Shown here: positions 24,481 through 32,182 of the stretch, piece after piece | Numbering within the stretch: the stretch's first letter is position 1 | Layout of the letters: each line of letters starts with the position of its first letter | From: Bacillota bacterium | Lineage (GTDB): Bacteria > Bacillota > Clostridia > Christensenellales > Aristaeellaceae | Assembly: GCA_023459275.1 (NCBI GenBank) | Contig: JAEWVC010000017.1 | Coordinates: 1-52,676, forward strand | Length of the DNA: 52,676 bases | Reading direction: 5' to 3' | The notes under the pieces: model-generated | The model's database searches: none | Told to the model about the DNA's origin: nothing | The model's input: only the letters and a program-made list of their open reading frames with translations | Translations under genes and position numbers: made by a program

Positions 24481-25044
24481 ATGAACAGCAAGAGAAAGCT
24501 CGCGGTTGTTTCGCTGGTGGTCATGATGATGGTAACCGCAGTCGGCTATGCCTATTTCAGCGACAGTCTGCTGATCAACGGCACGGCGAACAACGCCAAA
24601 TTTGACGTGCAGTTCAAAGAATATGCCAATGGCCTGTCGGCTGCATATGAAAGCGAAAACCGCCTGCTTGAAGCAGCGGCTATGACCATGGGTTGGCCCG
24701 GCGGTCCTGGCGGCGGCGGCTGGCCCGGCGGCAATAACAATCCTGATGTGATTGACGTGAAGGTCACCAACCTGGTGCCCGGCGAGTCCTGCTCCCTGAC
24801 GGGCACGCTGATCAACAAAGGAACGGTCCATGCCTATAATGAAGACGACGATTGGCTCTTCCTTGGTGCGGAGCCCAGCAACTATAAGGTGGATCTTGTG
24901 CTGCCGGATGTGCTTGACCCCAATGGCGGCGAAGGGGCGTTCACCCTCACGGTCACGATGAATAGCGACATCGATGATTTCGATGGCGTGGATACCGGGG
25001 ACTACGAGGAGAACTTCAAAATCCAGTTCGCATACCGCCAGTAG
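24481..25044 (+). CDS. SipW-type signal-peptide surface protein (TasA/camelysin-like)
   Basis: 187 residues. Short basic N-terminus, hydrophobic stretch and a cleavage region VGYAYFSDSLLINGT, the pattern of proteins cut by SipW rather than ordinary signal peptidases. The mature part has a Gly/Pro/Trp-rich loop (WPGGPGGGGWPGG, about 77-89) within an otherwise beta-type domain (VIDVKVTNLVPGESC, NEDDDWLFLGAEPSNYKVDL). TasA/CalY proteins form matrix fibres; the resemblance here is in signal and layout, not a strong sequence match, so fibre formation is inferred. First gene of the cassette with its own promoter. Confidence 0.8.
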   Translation: MNSKRKLAVVSLVVMMMVTAVGYAYFSDSLLINGTANNAKFDVQFKEYANGLSAAYESENRLLEAAAMTMGWPGGPGGGGWPGGNNNPDVIDVKVTNLVPGESCSLTGTLINKGTVHAYNEDDDWLFLGAEPSNYKVDLVLPDVLDPNGGEGAFTLTVTMNSDIDDFDGVDTGDYEENFKIQFAYRQ

Positions 25045-25072
25045 CCCGGACGCGGCTTTCTGTATGGAGGAT

Positions 25073-25108
25073 GGCACAGGGACGCCGGACAGACGGCGTT
25101 CCTGTGCC
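25073..25108 (+). terminator. Strong hairpin between the two exported proteins
   Basis: 14-bp stem (25073-25086 with 25095-25108; GGCACAGGGACGCC arm, one G-T pair) 28 bases after the first gene. Without a T-tract it is more likely a partial terminator or RNA processing/stability signal that sets different levels for the two proteins. Confidence 0.5.
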
Positions 25109-25149
25109 CGCCGTGAACCCGGGAGAGAGTGCGAAGGGAGAGGGACCGC

Positions 25150-26886
25150 ATGATGAAAGGAATACGCTGTTTTCTTGCCGCAATCATGACTGCGGTTCTT
25201 TTTCTGCTGTACGCTACCATCGGGTACGGCGCGTTTTCCGATTCGCTGGCGGTACGGGGCAGTGTTACCGGATATGTACCTGCCGCTGCGCCGGAGGAAC
25301 CGTTGGGCCTGGAAGCCATCGTACTGACCGAGCAAACGGCAGCGGAGGAATTTCCAGGAGACGGGGACGCCCTGGCCCAGACCGGCGGGGATATCCCGGA
25401 TGAAACTGATCCGATAGAGGATTTGGAAGAACCCGGGGCAACCGCGGGGCCGGAAGCGGCCGCGGAGCCGGAAGCGTCTGCGGAGCCGGAAGCAACCGCA
25501 GAGCCGGAAGCGTCTGCGGAGCCGGAAGCAACCGTGGAGCCGGAAGCGTCTGCGGAGCCGGAAGCAACCGTGGAGCCGAAAGCGGCTGCGGAGCCGGAAG
25601 CGGCTGCGGAGCCGGAAGCAACCGCAGAGCCGGAAGCGACTATGGAGCCGGAAGCAACCGCGGAGCCGGAAGCGTCGCCAATTCCCCAGACACTGTCGCC
25701 TGAAGCGTCCATTTCGAAGAAGCTTTTCACGGCAGACGGAAATGCCGCCGGGGACGCCGCGCCTTTCTTTACCTACTCGTATACCCTCCGCTCAGGAAAC
25801 CGGGTCACCTCCGGCGAGAAGCCGGTTTGCCATTGGGAAAACAACACGCTGGTGGCCTACACCGGGCTCTTTGTAGACCAGGATGATCTGCCGGGGACTC
25901 CGATCCTTATGGAGATGCGCATTGAGATGGGGGCGGCCGTGCGCTTTTACAACGCTACGGAGGATGAATGGCTGCTGACACCCCTGTCGGCCTCCGCCGG
26001 CCTGGAGCAGACCTTTGCGGGGGAAAACGGCAAAGCGGGGGACTCGCTGCGGCTGGCACCGGGCCAGGCGGGGGTGGTATCCGCCTATTTGAAGCGTGGA
26101 TGGGATCTTAGCGGCGGGGAGCTCGATTTGGAAAACCTGCCGGGTATGACCTGCGCCAGAGATTTCAAGGCGGTATTCAGGGCGGAAAACGTGGTCACGG
26201 GGGAAAGCCGCACCTGCGCGCTGCTGCTGGTGATTTCCATCAAAACACGGGCTCCGGAGGAAGCGCCCCAGCCTTTGGAGACAGCGGCACCGCCGGAGGA
26301 AGACGCGAATCCGACGGCATCGCCTGCCCCGGAGGCAGTGTCCACACCGGAAGCAACGCCTGAAGCCGCATATGAGCCCACAGCCACCCCTGCGCTGGAG
26401 ACGGCACCTACGAATACCCCGGCCCCCACGGCAACGCCGGAGATAACACCAACACCAACACCGACACCGGCGCCATTGCCTGCGGATACGCCGGAAATAA
26501 CGCCTACGGTGACACCGGTGCCAACGGATACGCCGGAGCCAACGCCGACAGGGACGCCCATTCCCACGGATGCCCCGGCACCAACAATGACAGCGAAAAC
26601 GGTATCCGCCACGGAACCTGCGGCAACACCTGCGCCGACCCCTTTACCTGCGGCAACGCCAACGGGGACGCCCATCCCCACGGAAACGCCGGAAGCAACG
26701 CCTGCTCCGGCACCTTTGCCTGCGGATACCCCGGAGCCCGCGGTGACAGAAACGGCATCCGCGCCGGAACTTACGGCAACGCCCGGTACAACACCTGTGA
26801 ATACGCCGGAGGCAACGCTCACCAAAACGCCTGCGGATACCCTGGAACTGACGGAAACACCCATCCCGGATCAGGAACAGGAGTAA
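25150..26886 (+). CDS. Large repeat-rich exported protein with SipW-type signal
   Basis: 578 residues. N-terminal ATIGYGAFSDSLAVRGS closely copies the signal/cleavage region of the preceding protein (shared G-Y-x-x-F-S-D-S-L). Then 13 tandem hexapeptides (E-P-E-A-[ST]-[AVM], about residues 100-176), an acidic stalk. A globular domain of about 190 residues (ISKKLFTADGNAAG to LLLVISIKTR) includes an unassigned beta-rich fold. The last 200 residues are a Pro/Thr/Ala stalk (TPTPTPTPAP, ITPTVTPVPT). No LPXTG, no C-terminal membrane anchor. Ribosome site GGGAGAGGG; ATG ATG doublet leaves the start uncertain by one codon. Probably a cell-surface spacer or glycosylated stalk protein; function unknown. 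Confidence 0.8.
   Translation: MMKGIRCFLAAIMTAVLFLLYATIGYGAFSDSLAVRGSVTGYVPAAAPEEPLGLEAIVLTEQTAAEEFPGDGDALAQTGGDIPDETDPIEDLEEPGATAGPEAAAEPEASAEPEATAEPEASAEPEATVEPEASAEPEATVEPKAAAEPEAAAEPEATAEPEATMEPEATAEPEASPIPQTLSPEASISKKLFTADGNAAGDAAPFFTYSYTLRSGNRVTSGEKPVCHWENNTLVAYTGLFVDQDDLPGTPILMEMRIEMGAAVRFYNATEDEWLLTPLSASAGLEQTFAGENGKAGDSLRLAPGQAGVVSAYLKRGWDLSGGELDLENLPGMTCARDFKAVFRAENVVTGESRTCALLLVISIKTRAPEEAPQPLETAAPPEEDANPTASPAPEAVSTPEATPEAAYEPTATPALETAPTNTPAPTATPEITPTPTPTPAPLPADTPEITPTVTPVPTDTPEPTPTGTPIPTDAPAPTMTAKTVSATEPAATPAPTPLPAATPTGTPIPTETPEATPAPAPLPADTPEPAVTETASAPELTATPGTTPVNTPEATLTKTPADTLELTETPIPDQEQE
25446..25677 (+). repeat. 18-bp in-frame tandem repeats (about 13 units)
   Basis: Units such as GCGGAGCCGGAAGCGTCT encode E-A-S/T-A-E-P hexapeptides. 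Pairs of units make a 36-bp higher-order period (S then T), so expansion by slippage or recombination is likely. Inside the coding sequence. Confidence 0.9.
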
Positions 26887-27065
26887 TGCGGCGCAAGCAT
26901 TGCCAGGGCCTGCCGGGCTTCGCGGCCCTATCCTGATCTGCCATGGAGGGGGGCGCAGCCCCAAGCTTCCGGAAAGCAGCGCGCTTGGCGGGCAAAGGCA
27001 TGCCCACCAAGCGCGGGCCGCAGGCCGCATGCATCCTAAAAATTTTGCTGCAAAAGAGAGCGTTT

Positions 27066-28217
27066 ATGGATACTCCCCAAAAAATGGCATGGCTGTTGCT
27101 GTTGGCCGTCAACGTCATGACGGTGGCAAACCAGGTTGTCTCTCCCGGCTGGTATGAGCTTGCGTTTTGGATCGCGCTTGCGCTGGCGGCTTTTTTGTTC
27201 CGTCGCGCATATATTTCCCCGGAGCGCCGGCTTTGGGAAAGCACGGTTTTGTATGTGCTGCTTTTCCTGGGCGCGTATCTGATCCTCTGGTGGGGAAGCG
27301 GGTATATCGGCGGCTTTGGAAGCTCCCCCTACCTGCGCACGGCGGCGGGCATTTTGAAAAACGCGGTGCTTTTCGGCGGGATCATTGCGGCCCAGGAATG
27401 GCTGCGGGCATACGCGCTGTCCTGCGGCTCCGGCAGCCGGCGGATGGCCGTGTTTGCCGGCTGGACCTTTTTTGCATATGGTATGAACGGCGTATATGTG
27501 CGGGACGCGCTTGCCAACTGGAGCGCGTTCTTTTCGTTTCTGGGGGGCGTGCTGCTGCCGGCAGTCTGCGCGGCGGTTTTTTTGACATGGCTGTCCAGGT
27601 CCGCCGGGTTCCTGCCGCCGCTGCTGTGGCGCCTTCTCCCCGAGGCGGCCCAGTGGCTGCTGCCGGCCTTTCCCAAATCTGACTGGCAGACCAATATGCT
27701 GATCAACGCGGCGTTTCCCATATTCGCCCTGCTGATCCTGGAGCGGCTGGAACCGGGCATGCACAGGCGGAGCGGAAGGCGGAAGCGGCGGCGGAGCAAG
27801 CCGGAAGCCTGGGTGGGCTTGGCGGCGTTTATGGGGCTGACGTTTGCCTTTTTCCTGGGCCTGATGCCGATAAGACCCATGGTGATCGCCACAGGGAGCA
27901 TGCTGCCCGCCATCCGGCCGGGGGATATGGTGATCCTGGCCAACGCCGATGCCGCGGCCCTGAAGGAGGGGGACGTGATCGCCTACCAGCTGGAGGGACT
28001 CCAAATTGTGCACCGTGTGGTGCAGGTTGTCTCCGGCGGGGAGGGGATCAGCTTTGTCCTCAAGGGAGACAACAACGAGTCCCCGGATATGAACCCCGTT
28101 CTGCCCGCCCAGGTCAGTGGAAAAGTGGTGCAGGTGATTCCCTACGCGGGACTGCTGCCCCTGGCCGTACACGGCGCGGGTACGCCCGCGGACGTGCCGG
28201 TGGAGACCGGAACATAA
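27066..28217 (+). CDS. SipW/ER-type signal peptidase I with extra N-terminal membrane domain
   Basis: 383 residues from the ATG at 27066 (weak ribosome site; an upstream start at 27000 cannot be excluded). The last 130 residues are an S26B peptidase: IATGSMLPAIRPGDMV with Ser278, GLQIVHRVVQVV with His316 in place of the bacterial lysine, and LKGDNNESPD with Asp335. This Ser-His-Asp set is that of SipW and the eukaryotic/archaeal signal peptidases. Residues 1-265 carry six to eight hydrophobic segments and an Arg/Lys-rich loop (MHRRSGRRKRRRSK), absent from Bacillus SipW (about 190 residues). It follows two proteins with matching signals and should process them. Confidence 0.88.
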   Translation: MDTPQKMAWLLLLAVNVMTVANQVVSPGWYELAFWIALALAAFLFRRAYISPERRLWESTVLYVLLFLGAYLILWWGSGYIGGFGSSPYLRTAAGILKNAVLFGGIIAAQEWLRAYALSCGSGSRRMAVFAGWTFFAYGMNGVYVRDALANWSAFFSFLGGVLLPAVCAAVFLTWLSRSAGFLPPLLWRLLPEAAQWLLPAFPKSDWQTNMLINAAFPIFALLILERLEPGMHRRSGRRKRRRSKPEAWVGLAAFMGLTFAFFLGLMPIRPMVIATGSMLPAIRPGDMVILANADAAALKEGDVIAYQLEGLQIVHRVVQVVSGGEGISFVLKGDNNESPDMNPVLPAQVSGKVVQVIPYAGLLPLAVHGAGTPADVPVETGT

Positions 28218-28238
28218 CAAAAGCAAGGAGATGCGCCC

Positions 28239-29312
28239 ATGAAAAAGAAAAGGCTCCCCGTTTGGCTCTACCGCGCCGTATCCGCGCTGCCCCTGATGTT
28301 GATGATCGCCGCCCTCTACCTGGCCTACGCCGGCGGGAGGCAGGAGGAAACGGCGCCCGAAGCCGGGAGCCTGGGCACCGTCACCGCCGGCATTGATTGG
28401 AAGGTGCGGCTGAAGGACAACCCGTTTTACGCTGGGAGGGAGCTGGGCGGCGATTATGCCTTCATCATGGATCTGGTGGACCAGGTGGCTTTCCGGCTGA
28501 ACCTGGCCCTTGACGGGGCACCGGAGGATGCCGCGGCGGTTATCGCTTATCAGGTGGACGGCACGCTGCTGGCCAACTACAAGGCCAGCGGCGGCGGTTT
28601 GCTGCTGAGGCAGGAATACCCCAAGCTGGCCGCCGGGACGGTGACGCTTGACGGCTCCGGCAATGCCGCGGACCAGCCCTTTGACCTTGCCCTGACGTCC
28701 TACTCCTATGTAATCGACAGCTTTCAAAGCGCTTACCGGGTGGACGTATCCTCCCGGCTGGAACTGCGCGTCAGCATGGATGCCACCCTGGAAACCGGCG
28801 GCGAAAGATACAGCGAAACCCTTTCCCTGCCGCTGAGCATTCCCCTGGACAGCAACGTTTTTCAGATTACCGGCACCCCCTCCGACACCCAGGAGTTCGA
28901 CCTGCCCGCTGCGGCGTCCACGGCCGCCCAAGAGCCGCATATCGGCACGCTGGCTTACCTGCTGGCAGCCGTAGTGCTGCTGCTGCTCTTTGCCGCGACG
29001 GTGCTGTTCCTGGGGCCGCTGCCGCCCGACCCTGCCGCGGCGGAGCTGAAATCCATCCTGCAAAAATGCAGGGGCAGCCTGGTGCGCGTTGGGGATGATC
29101 CCAGGGACAAATACACGGTGTACCTGCCCCTTGGGGACAGCGCGGCGCTGGTCCGCATGGCGGAGAGTACCGGACAGCCCGTGCTGCATCTTCAAAAAGA
29201 GGATGCCCACCGCTTTTTCGTTTCGGCGGAGGGCATTCTGTACGGATATGAACCCGTGGCAGGGGGACAGGGAGCGGCGGCCGAAGAAAAAGCCCGGCCT
29301 ATTGCACGGTAA
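28239..29312 (+). CDS. DUF5305-type membrane protein
   Basis: 357 residues. N-terminal membrane anchor (ALPLMLMIAALYLAYAGG), an extracytoplasmic beta-rich region (about 45-230: VTAGIDWKVRLKDNPFYAGR to NVFQITGTP), a second span (LAYLLAAVVLLLLFAATVLFL, about 240-262), and a cytoplasmic C-terminal domain with RDKYTVYLPLGDSAALVRMA. This layout is that of DUF5305 proteins, which occur beside SipW-type peptidases in archaea and Bacillota. AAGGAG eight bases before the ATG, 21 bases after the peptidase gene. A helper in export or assembly is inferred. Its 3' end overlaps the convergent mscS gene by 14 bases. Confidence 0.8.
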   Translation: MKKKRLPVWLYRAVSALPLMLMIAALYLAYAGGRQEETAPEAGSLGTVTAGIDWKVRLKDNPFYAGRELGGDYAFIMDLVDQVAFRLNLALDGAPEDAAAVIAYQVDGTLLANYKASGGGLLLRQEYPKLAAGTVTLDGSGNAADQPFDLALTSYSYVIDSFQSAYRVDVSSRLELRVSMDATLETGGERYSETLSLPLSIPLDSNVFQITGTPSDTQEFDLPAAASTAAQEPHIGTLAYLLAAVVLLLLFAATVLFLGPLPPDPAAAELKSILQKCRGSLVRVGDDPRDKYTVYLPLGDSAALVRMAESTGQPVLHLQKEDAHRFFVSAEGILYGYEPVAGGQGAAAEEKARPIAR

Positions 29313-30171
29313 CCTTCTGGACATGGGGCATTTGAATGCCCTCCCGGTCGAAACGGTTCTTCACCCGCTGGCGCAGTTCCCGCTCCACGCCCCAGTTTTC
29401 CCGGATGGGGCATTTTGCGCCAATGCGCAGGATCATGCAGTCCGGATCAAAGGAAATGATCCCCATGACCTGGGGAGGCTCCGTAAGGATGGGCATTTCC
29501 TTTGCCGCTGTTTGCATCTCGTCTGTTAAGACCGCAAGCAGCTTCTGATATTCCATGTCGTAGGGAAGGCGCACGTCTACAATGCCCATTTGGAAAGTTC
29601 TTGTCATGTTGGTTACGGTGCGGATGTCGCCGTTGGGGATCACGTACAGGCTGCCGGCGTAGTGGCGGATGGAGGTGGTGCGCAGGGCAATGGTCTCCAC
29701 CGTGCCGGAAAGGCCGTTCACCTCCACAATGTCACCCACGGTGATGTTCCCCTCCGCCCATAAAAAGATGCCGGAGATCACATCCTTCACCAGCGTCTGG
29801 GCGCCAAAGCCGATGGCAACGCCGCCCACCCCCGCCACCGCGATCATGGAGGATACGTTGACCCCGAACATGCTCAGCGCGATGGTGGCGATGAGAAAAT
29901 ACATGATATAGTTGAAGATGCTGGTTACCAGGGAGCGCAGCGTGTCCCGCTGGCCGGGGGCGCGGCCTCCCTTTGCCCTGATGGACTTTTTGATGATATG
30001 GCGGCCCAGCCGGATGAGCAGCGCCCCCAGCAGGATGACAACCCCGGCCAGAAGCAGCTTGCTCAGCCACATGGGCAGGTCGCTGATGAACTGCCCGGCG
30101 GCCTGGCCGGCGGTCTCCAGGGTATCGTTCATGCTGTCCATCAAAGACGGAGGGACAGGGGTGGGGGTCAC
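29299..30171 (-). CDS. MscS-family mechanosensitive ion channel
   Basis: 290 residues, the E. coli MscS size. Three hydrophobic segments with the pore helix SSMIAVAGVGGVAIGFGAQT, then the beta domain start VKDVISGIFLWAEGNITVGD with DIVEVNGLSGTVETIALRTT and VIPNGDIRTVTN, all hallmarks. Opens in the inner membrane on osmotic downshock. It overlaps the upstream HAD gene by 4 bases (30168-30171), and its end overlaps the convergent DUF5305 gene by 14 bases with no terminator visible between them. Confidence 0.95.
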   Translation of the reverse strand: MTPTPVPPSLMDSMNDTLETAGQAAGQFISDLPMWLSKLLLAGVVILLGALLIRLGRHIIKKSIRAKGGRAPGQRDTLRSLVTSIFNYIMYFLIATIALSMFGVNVSSMIAVAGVGGVAIGFGAQTLVKDVISGIFLWAEGNITVGDIVEVNGLSGTVETIALRTTSIRHYAGSLYVIPNGDIRTVTNMTRTFQMGIVDVRLPYDMEYQKLLAVLTDEMQTAAKEMPILTEPPQVMGIISFDPDCMILRIGAKCPIRENWGVERELRQRVKNRFDREGIQMPHVQKVTVQ

Positions 30172-30830
30172 GGCTCCTCCTCCTTTCCATGGATGCGCAA
30201 GACGTATTCCTTGGCGGCGCGCAGGTTGTGAAACACAGGTACATGGGCCTTGAAAAGCGTAGAAAGGGGCTGGTGTCCCCCGGCGATGAGCACGCAGCCG
30301 CAGCCGATGGCTTCGGCCACCTCTGCGTCGTGGAGCGTATCCCCCAGAAACACCGCCTGTTTTGGGTCCACGCCATGGTTCTTCAGGAAATCCTTTGCCA
30401 GGTCCACCTTGCTGGTGGCATAGATATGGTCAAGCCCCAGCGCGGCCTGAAAGTAGGGGCCGATGGGGTACTGCGCAAGCTGCTGATGCAGGTATGTTTC
30501 CTTGGAGGCCGACAGGATGACCTGCTGGAGGCCGGCCTGCCGGAATGCCTCTAGCGCCTCCACCGCATAGGCGTGGAGCTTCAGGTCCCGGCTTTTTTCC
30601 ATATAGCCTTCCGACCAGGCGTTGGCCACGGCGGGGAAAAGCGCGTCCGTTACGCCCAGGTCCCGGTAGTATTCCCGCACGGGAAAGCGGAACAGGCGGT
30701 GGTAGTTCTCCACGCCTCCGGGGGGCGGAAAACCGAAACGGGGAAAGACCTCGTTGTTCACATCCACCGCGGCCTGCACATCGTCAAGCAGCGTGCCGTT
30801 CCAGTCCCAGAGCACATAGGTGAGGGGCAT
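30168..30830 (-). CDS. HAD-family phosphatase (phosphoglycolate-phosphatase-like)
   Basis: 220 residues from the ATG at 30830 (GGGAGG nine bases upstream); the longer frame to 31022 overlaps another gene. HAD motif I LWDWNGTLLDD (nucleophile Asp8, acid Asp10, with W-N for F-D), motif II VILSASKETY, motif III KVDLAKDFLK, motif IV VFLGDTLHDAEVAE. The D-W-N-G-T variant is common in small Clostridial PGP-like enzymes. Substrate unknown. Promoter with an overlapping 10-bp dyad suggests its own regulation. Translationally coupled to mscS. Confidence 0.9.
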   Translation of the reverse strand: MPLTYVLWDWNGTLLDDVQAAVDVNNEVFPRFGFPPPGGVENYHRLFRFPVREYYRDLGVTDALFPAVANAWSEGYMEKSRDLKLHAYAVEALEAFRQAGLQQVILSASKETYLHQQLAQYPIGPYFQAALGLDHIYATSKVDLAKDFLKNHGVDPKQAVFLGDTLHDAEVAEAIGCGCVLIAGGHQPLSTLFKAHVPVFHNLRAAKEYVLRIHGKEEEP

Positions 30831-30842
30831 GAAACAAATCCT

Positions 30843-30884
30843 CCCTTTTGCCCTTATCATACGGCAAAAGGGAGGTGGTGTCAA
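30843..30884 (-). promoter_or_regulatory. HAD-mscS promoter with dyad across the -10
   Basis: Minus strand: TTGACA (30879-30884), 17-base spacer, TATGAT (30856-30861). A perfect inverted repeat CCCTTTTGCC-N10-GGCAAAAGGG (30843-30852 with 30863-30872) is centred on the -10, and its downstream arm runs into the ribosome binding site. It could be a repressor operator. Confidence 0.7.
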
Positions 30885-30895
30885 CGCGGCCCCAT

Positions 30896-31063
30896 TTAGA
30901 CTGCGGCCTTTTTCGGCAGGCTCTCCTTCCTCAGCAGACGGCATTGCATCTCGTCCAATTTCCGCCCGAGCCGGATGGCTTCCGCCATTTTTCCCTGCAA
31001 GTAACAGCATTCCAGTTCCCATCGCAATTGCTTCTCCCGTTCTTTGATATCCGCCTTGTCCAT
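30896..31063 (-). CDS. Small Spo0E-like protein
   Basis: 55 residues from the ATG at 31063, with GGAGG seven bases upstream. It is predicted as a two-helix hairpin: IKEREKQLRWELECCYLQG and AIRLGRKLDEMQCRLL. The L-x-x-x-L-D-E pattern resembles the S-Q-x-L-D motif of Spo0E-like aspartyl-phosphate phosphatases, which dephosphorylate Spo0A and delay sporulation, but the Ser is Gly here, so activity is doubtful. A structural coiled-coil peptide of other role is possible. Lies just upstream of the HAD promoter. Confidence 0.55.
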   Translation of the reverse strand: MDKADIKEREKQLRWELECCYLQGKMAEAIRLGRKLDEMQCRLLRKESLPKKAAV

Positions 31064-31270
31064 TCGCTTCCCTCCTCTATGTATTAATGGAGCCCTGTAC
31101 ACAATATATAGTAGATGTTTTGTGCATATACAGCATAACCTGTATTTCGCCGCATTGCAACAGCGAAAGGAGGGAGCTTTTGTCGAAGTGTGTCACGAAT
31201 AAAACATTTACAGGTATATGCTCCTGCCTCCATAGAAAAACTGATTTCGAGGGACAGGCTGGACCGGGGA

Positions 31271-31299
31271 TTTTCAGGGCAAGTAAAATATGGTAAAAT
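31271..31299 (+). promoter_or_regulatory. Promoter of the DUF4282-like gene
   Basis: TTTTCA (31271-31276), 17-base spacer, TAAAAT (31294-31299). The preceding 31080-31270 stretch is noticeably A/T-rich compared with the rest of the window and holds no convincing gene. Confidence 0.5.
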
Positions 31300-31347
31300 A
31301 GATATGGCGGCATATATGGCGGGCCAGACAAGAATGGAGGATGGGAA

Positions 31348-31758
31348 ATGTACAATTATTACGGCTACAGCAACCCCATGGTCATCTTCAGCGGAGGCGG
31401 CATGGCAGTGGTCTTTGTTCTGGCGCTGATCGCAGCGGTCATTCTTGCCGCGGTATTCCTTCCCAAGGCTAAAAAGGGTTCGTACACCGGGTTTGCCAAA
31501 GGATTATATGAATTTCTCCGCTTTGAAAAATTCTGGCTGCCCTCGCTGATCCGCTTTATTTACCTTCTGGTTTTCTGCTATGCCGTCATCGGCGGTCTGT
31601 ACATGATGTTCGCGGTCAACTTTTTGGCCGGGATCAGTTTGCTTGTGCTTACGCCGCTGGTATTCCGGCTGATCGTTGAAGGGCTTTTCGTGCTTTACAG
31701 CATCCGGGAAGAGCTTGTCCGCATGCGGGAGCATGCGGAGGGGAAGGATAAGGAATAG
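31348..31758 (+). CDS. DUF4282-like small membrane protein
   Basis: 136 residues, GGAGG seven bases before the ATG. Three hydrophobic segments: MVIFSGGGMAVVFVLALIAA, FIYLLVFCYAVIGGLYMMF and GISLLVLTPLVFRLIVEGLF, separated by a polar loop (KGLYEFLRFEKFWLPSLI). The F-x-F-x-x-F...L-I-R-F-I-Y pattern and C-terminal R-L-x-x-E-x-L-x-V-L-Y-x-I resemble DUF4282 proteins. Charged C-terminal tail (REELVRMREHAEGKDKE). Function unknown; no operon partner. Confidence 0.7.
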   Translation: MYNYYGYSNPMVIFSGGGMAVVFVLALIAAVILAAVFLPKAKKGSYTGFAKGLYEFLRFEKFWLPSLIRFIYLLVFCYAVIGGLYMMFAVNFLAGISLLVLTPLVFRLIVEGLFVLYSIREELVRMREHAEGKDKE

Positions 31759-31895
31759 GGATTCTCCAAAGGGGTGGGACGGGCCGGCTCTGCCGGAAAA
31801 ACAGCCTTTGCCAACAGCCGCTGGCAGGGCCGTGCCCGCCATACCATTGTGCTTTCTTCCGCAGTTTCGTTCCCGCCCGTATTCCCGCTTCGGGA

Positions 31896-31924
31896 TTGCA
31901 TTTCCCCAAGAGCTGTTGTATAAT
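31896..31924 (+). promoter_or_regulatory. Promoter of the T-box/proS transcript
   Basis: TTGCAT (31896-31901), 17-base spacer, TATAAT (31919-31924). Start predicted near 31931. Confidence 0.75.
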
Positions 31925-31930
31925 GGCTCC

Positions 31931-32155
31931 ACAGCGCGATGAAGGGCAGCCGCCCGTTTTTCCGCCTTGAAGAGAGCGTGCCGGGGGTGTGAGGCGCGCA
32001 GGCGGGGATGGGTTTCCCGGCCTCGAGCGTGCGGATCAACCCCCGCCGGCCTGCCCCCGATACAGGGCCTATAAGGTGGGCGCCATGCGCCAAGCCGGGT
32101 GGTACCGCGAAGCTTGCTTCGTCCCTGCGCATTTTCATGCGGCGGGGCTTTTTTA
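31931..32155 (+). ncRNA. T-box riboswitch (proline) with terminator
   Basis: Leader of proS. The T-box core GGGTGGTACCGCG is at 32097-32109, followed by CGTCCCT (32120-32126) of the antiterminator and a terminator stem ending in TTTTTT (32150-32155). Upstream AGAGAGCG and GTGTGAGGCG fit Stem I. A run with proline codons (CCC/CCG, about 32040-32046) is in the right area for the specifier, but I could not fold it. Uncharged tRNA-Pro should promote read-through into proS. Confidence 0.93.
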
Positions 32156-32182
32156 TACCCTGCCGGAGAAGGAGGGCATCCC

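Noticed and set aside
25446..25677. Short regular repeats as a possible CRISPR array
   Set aside because: Period is 18/36 bp without unique spacers and in frame with a peptide repeat; no cas genes in the window.
27036..29324. 762-residue open frame on the minus strand
   Set aside because: Antisense to the signal peptidase and DUF5305 genes, which have ribosome sites and recognisable motifs. Pro/Gln/His/Arg-rich composition is typical of a shadow frame in GC-rich DNA.
30168..30830. HAD phosphatase as the beta-phosphoglucomutase partner of the GH65 phosphorylase
   Set aside because: Distance is over 10 kb with a separate promoter, and its motif I (DWNGT) and coupling to mscS point to another role.
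31087..31296. 69-residue frame in the A/T-rich stretch before the DUF4282-like gene
   Set aside because: No ribosome site, Cys-rich unrecognised product, and the stretch resembles ordinary non-coding DNA.
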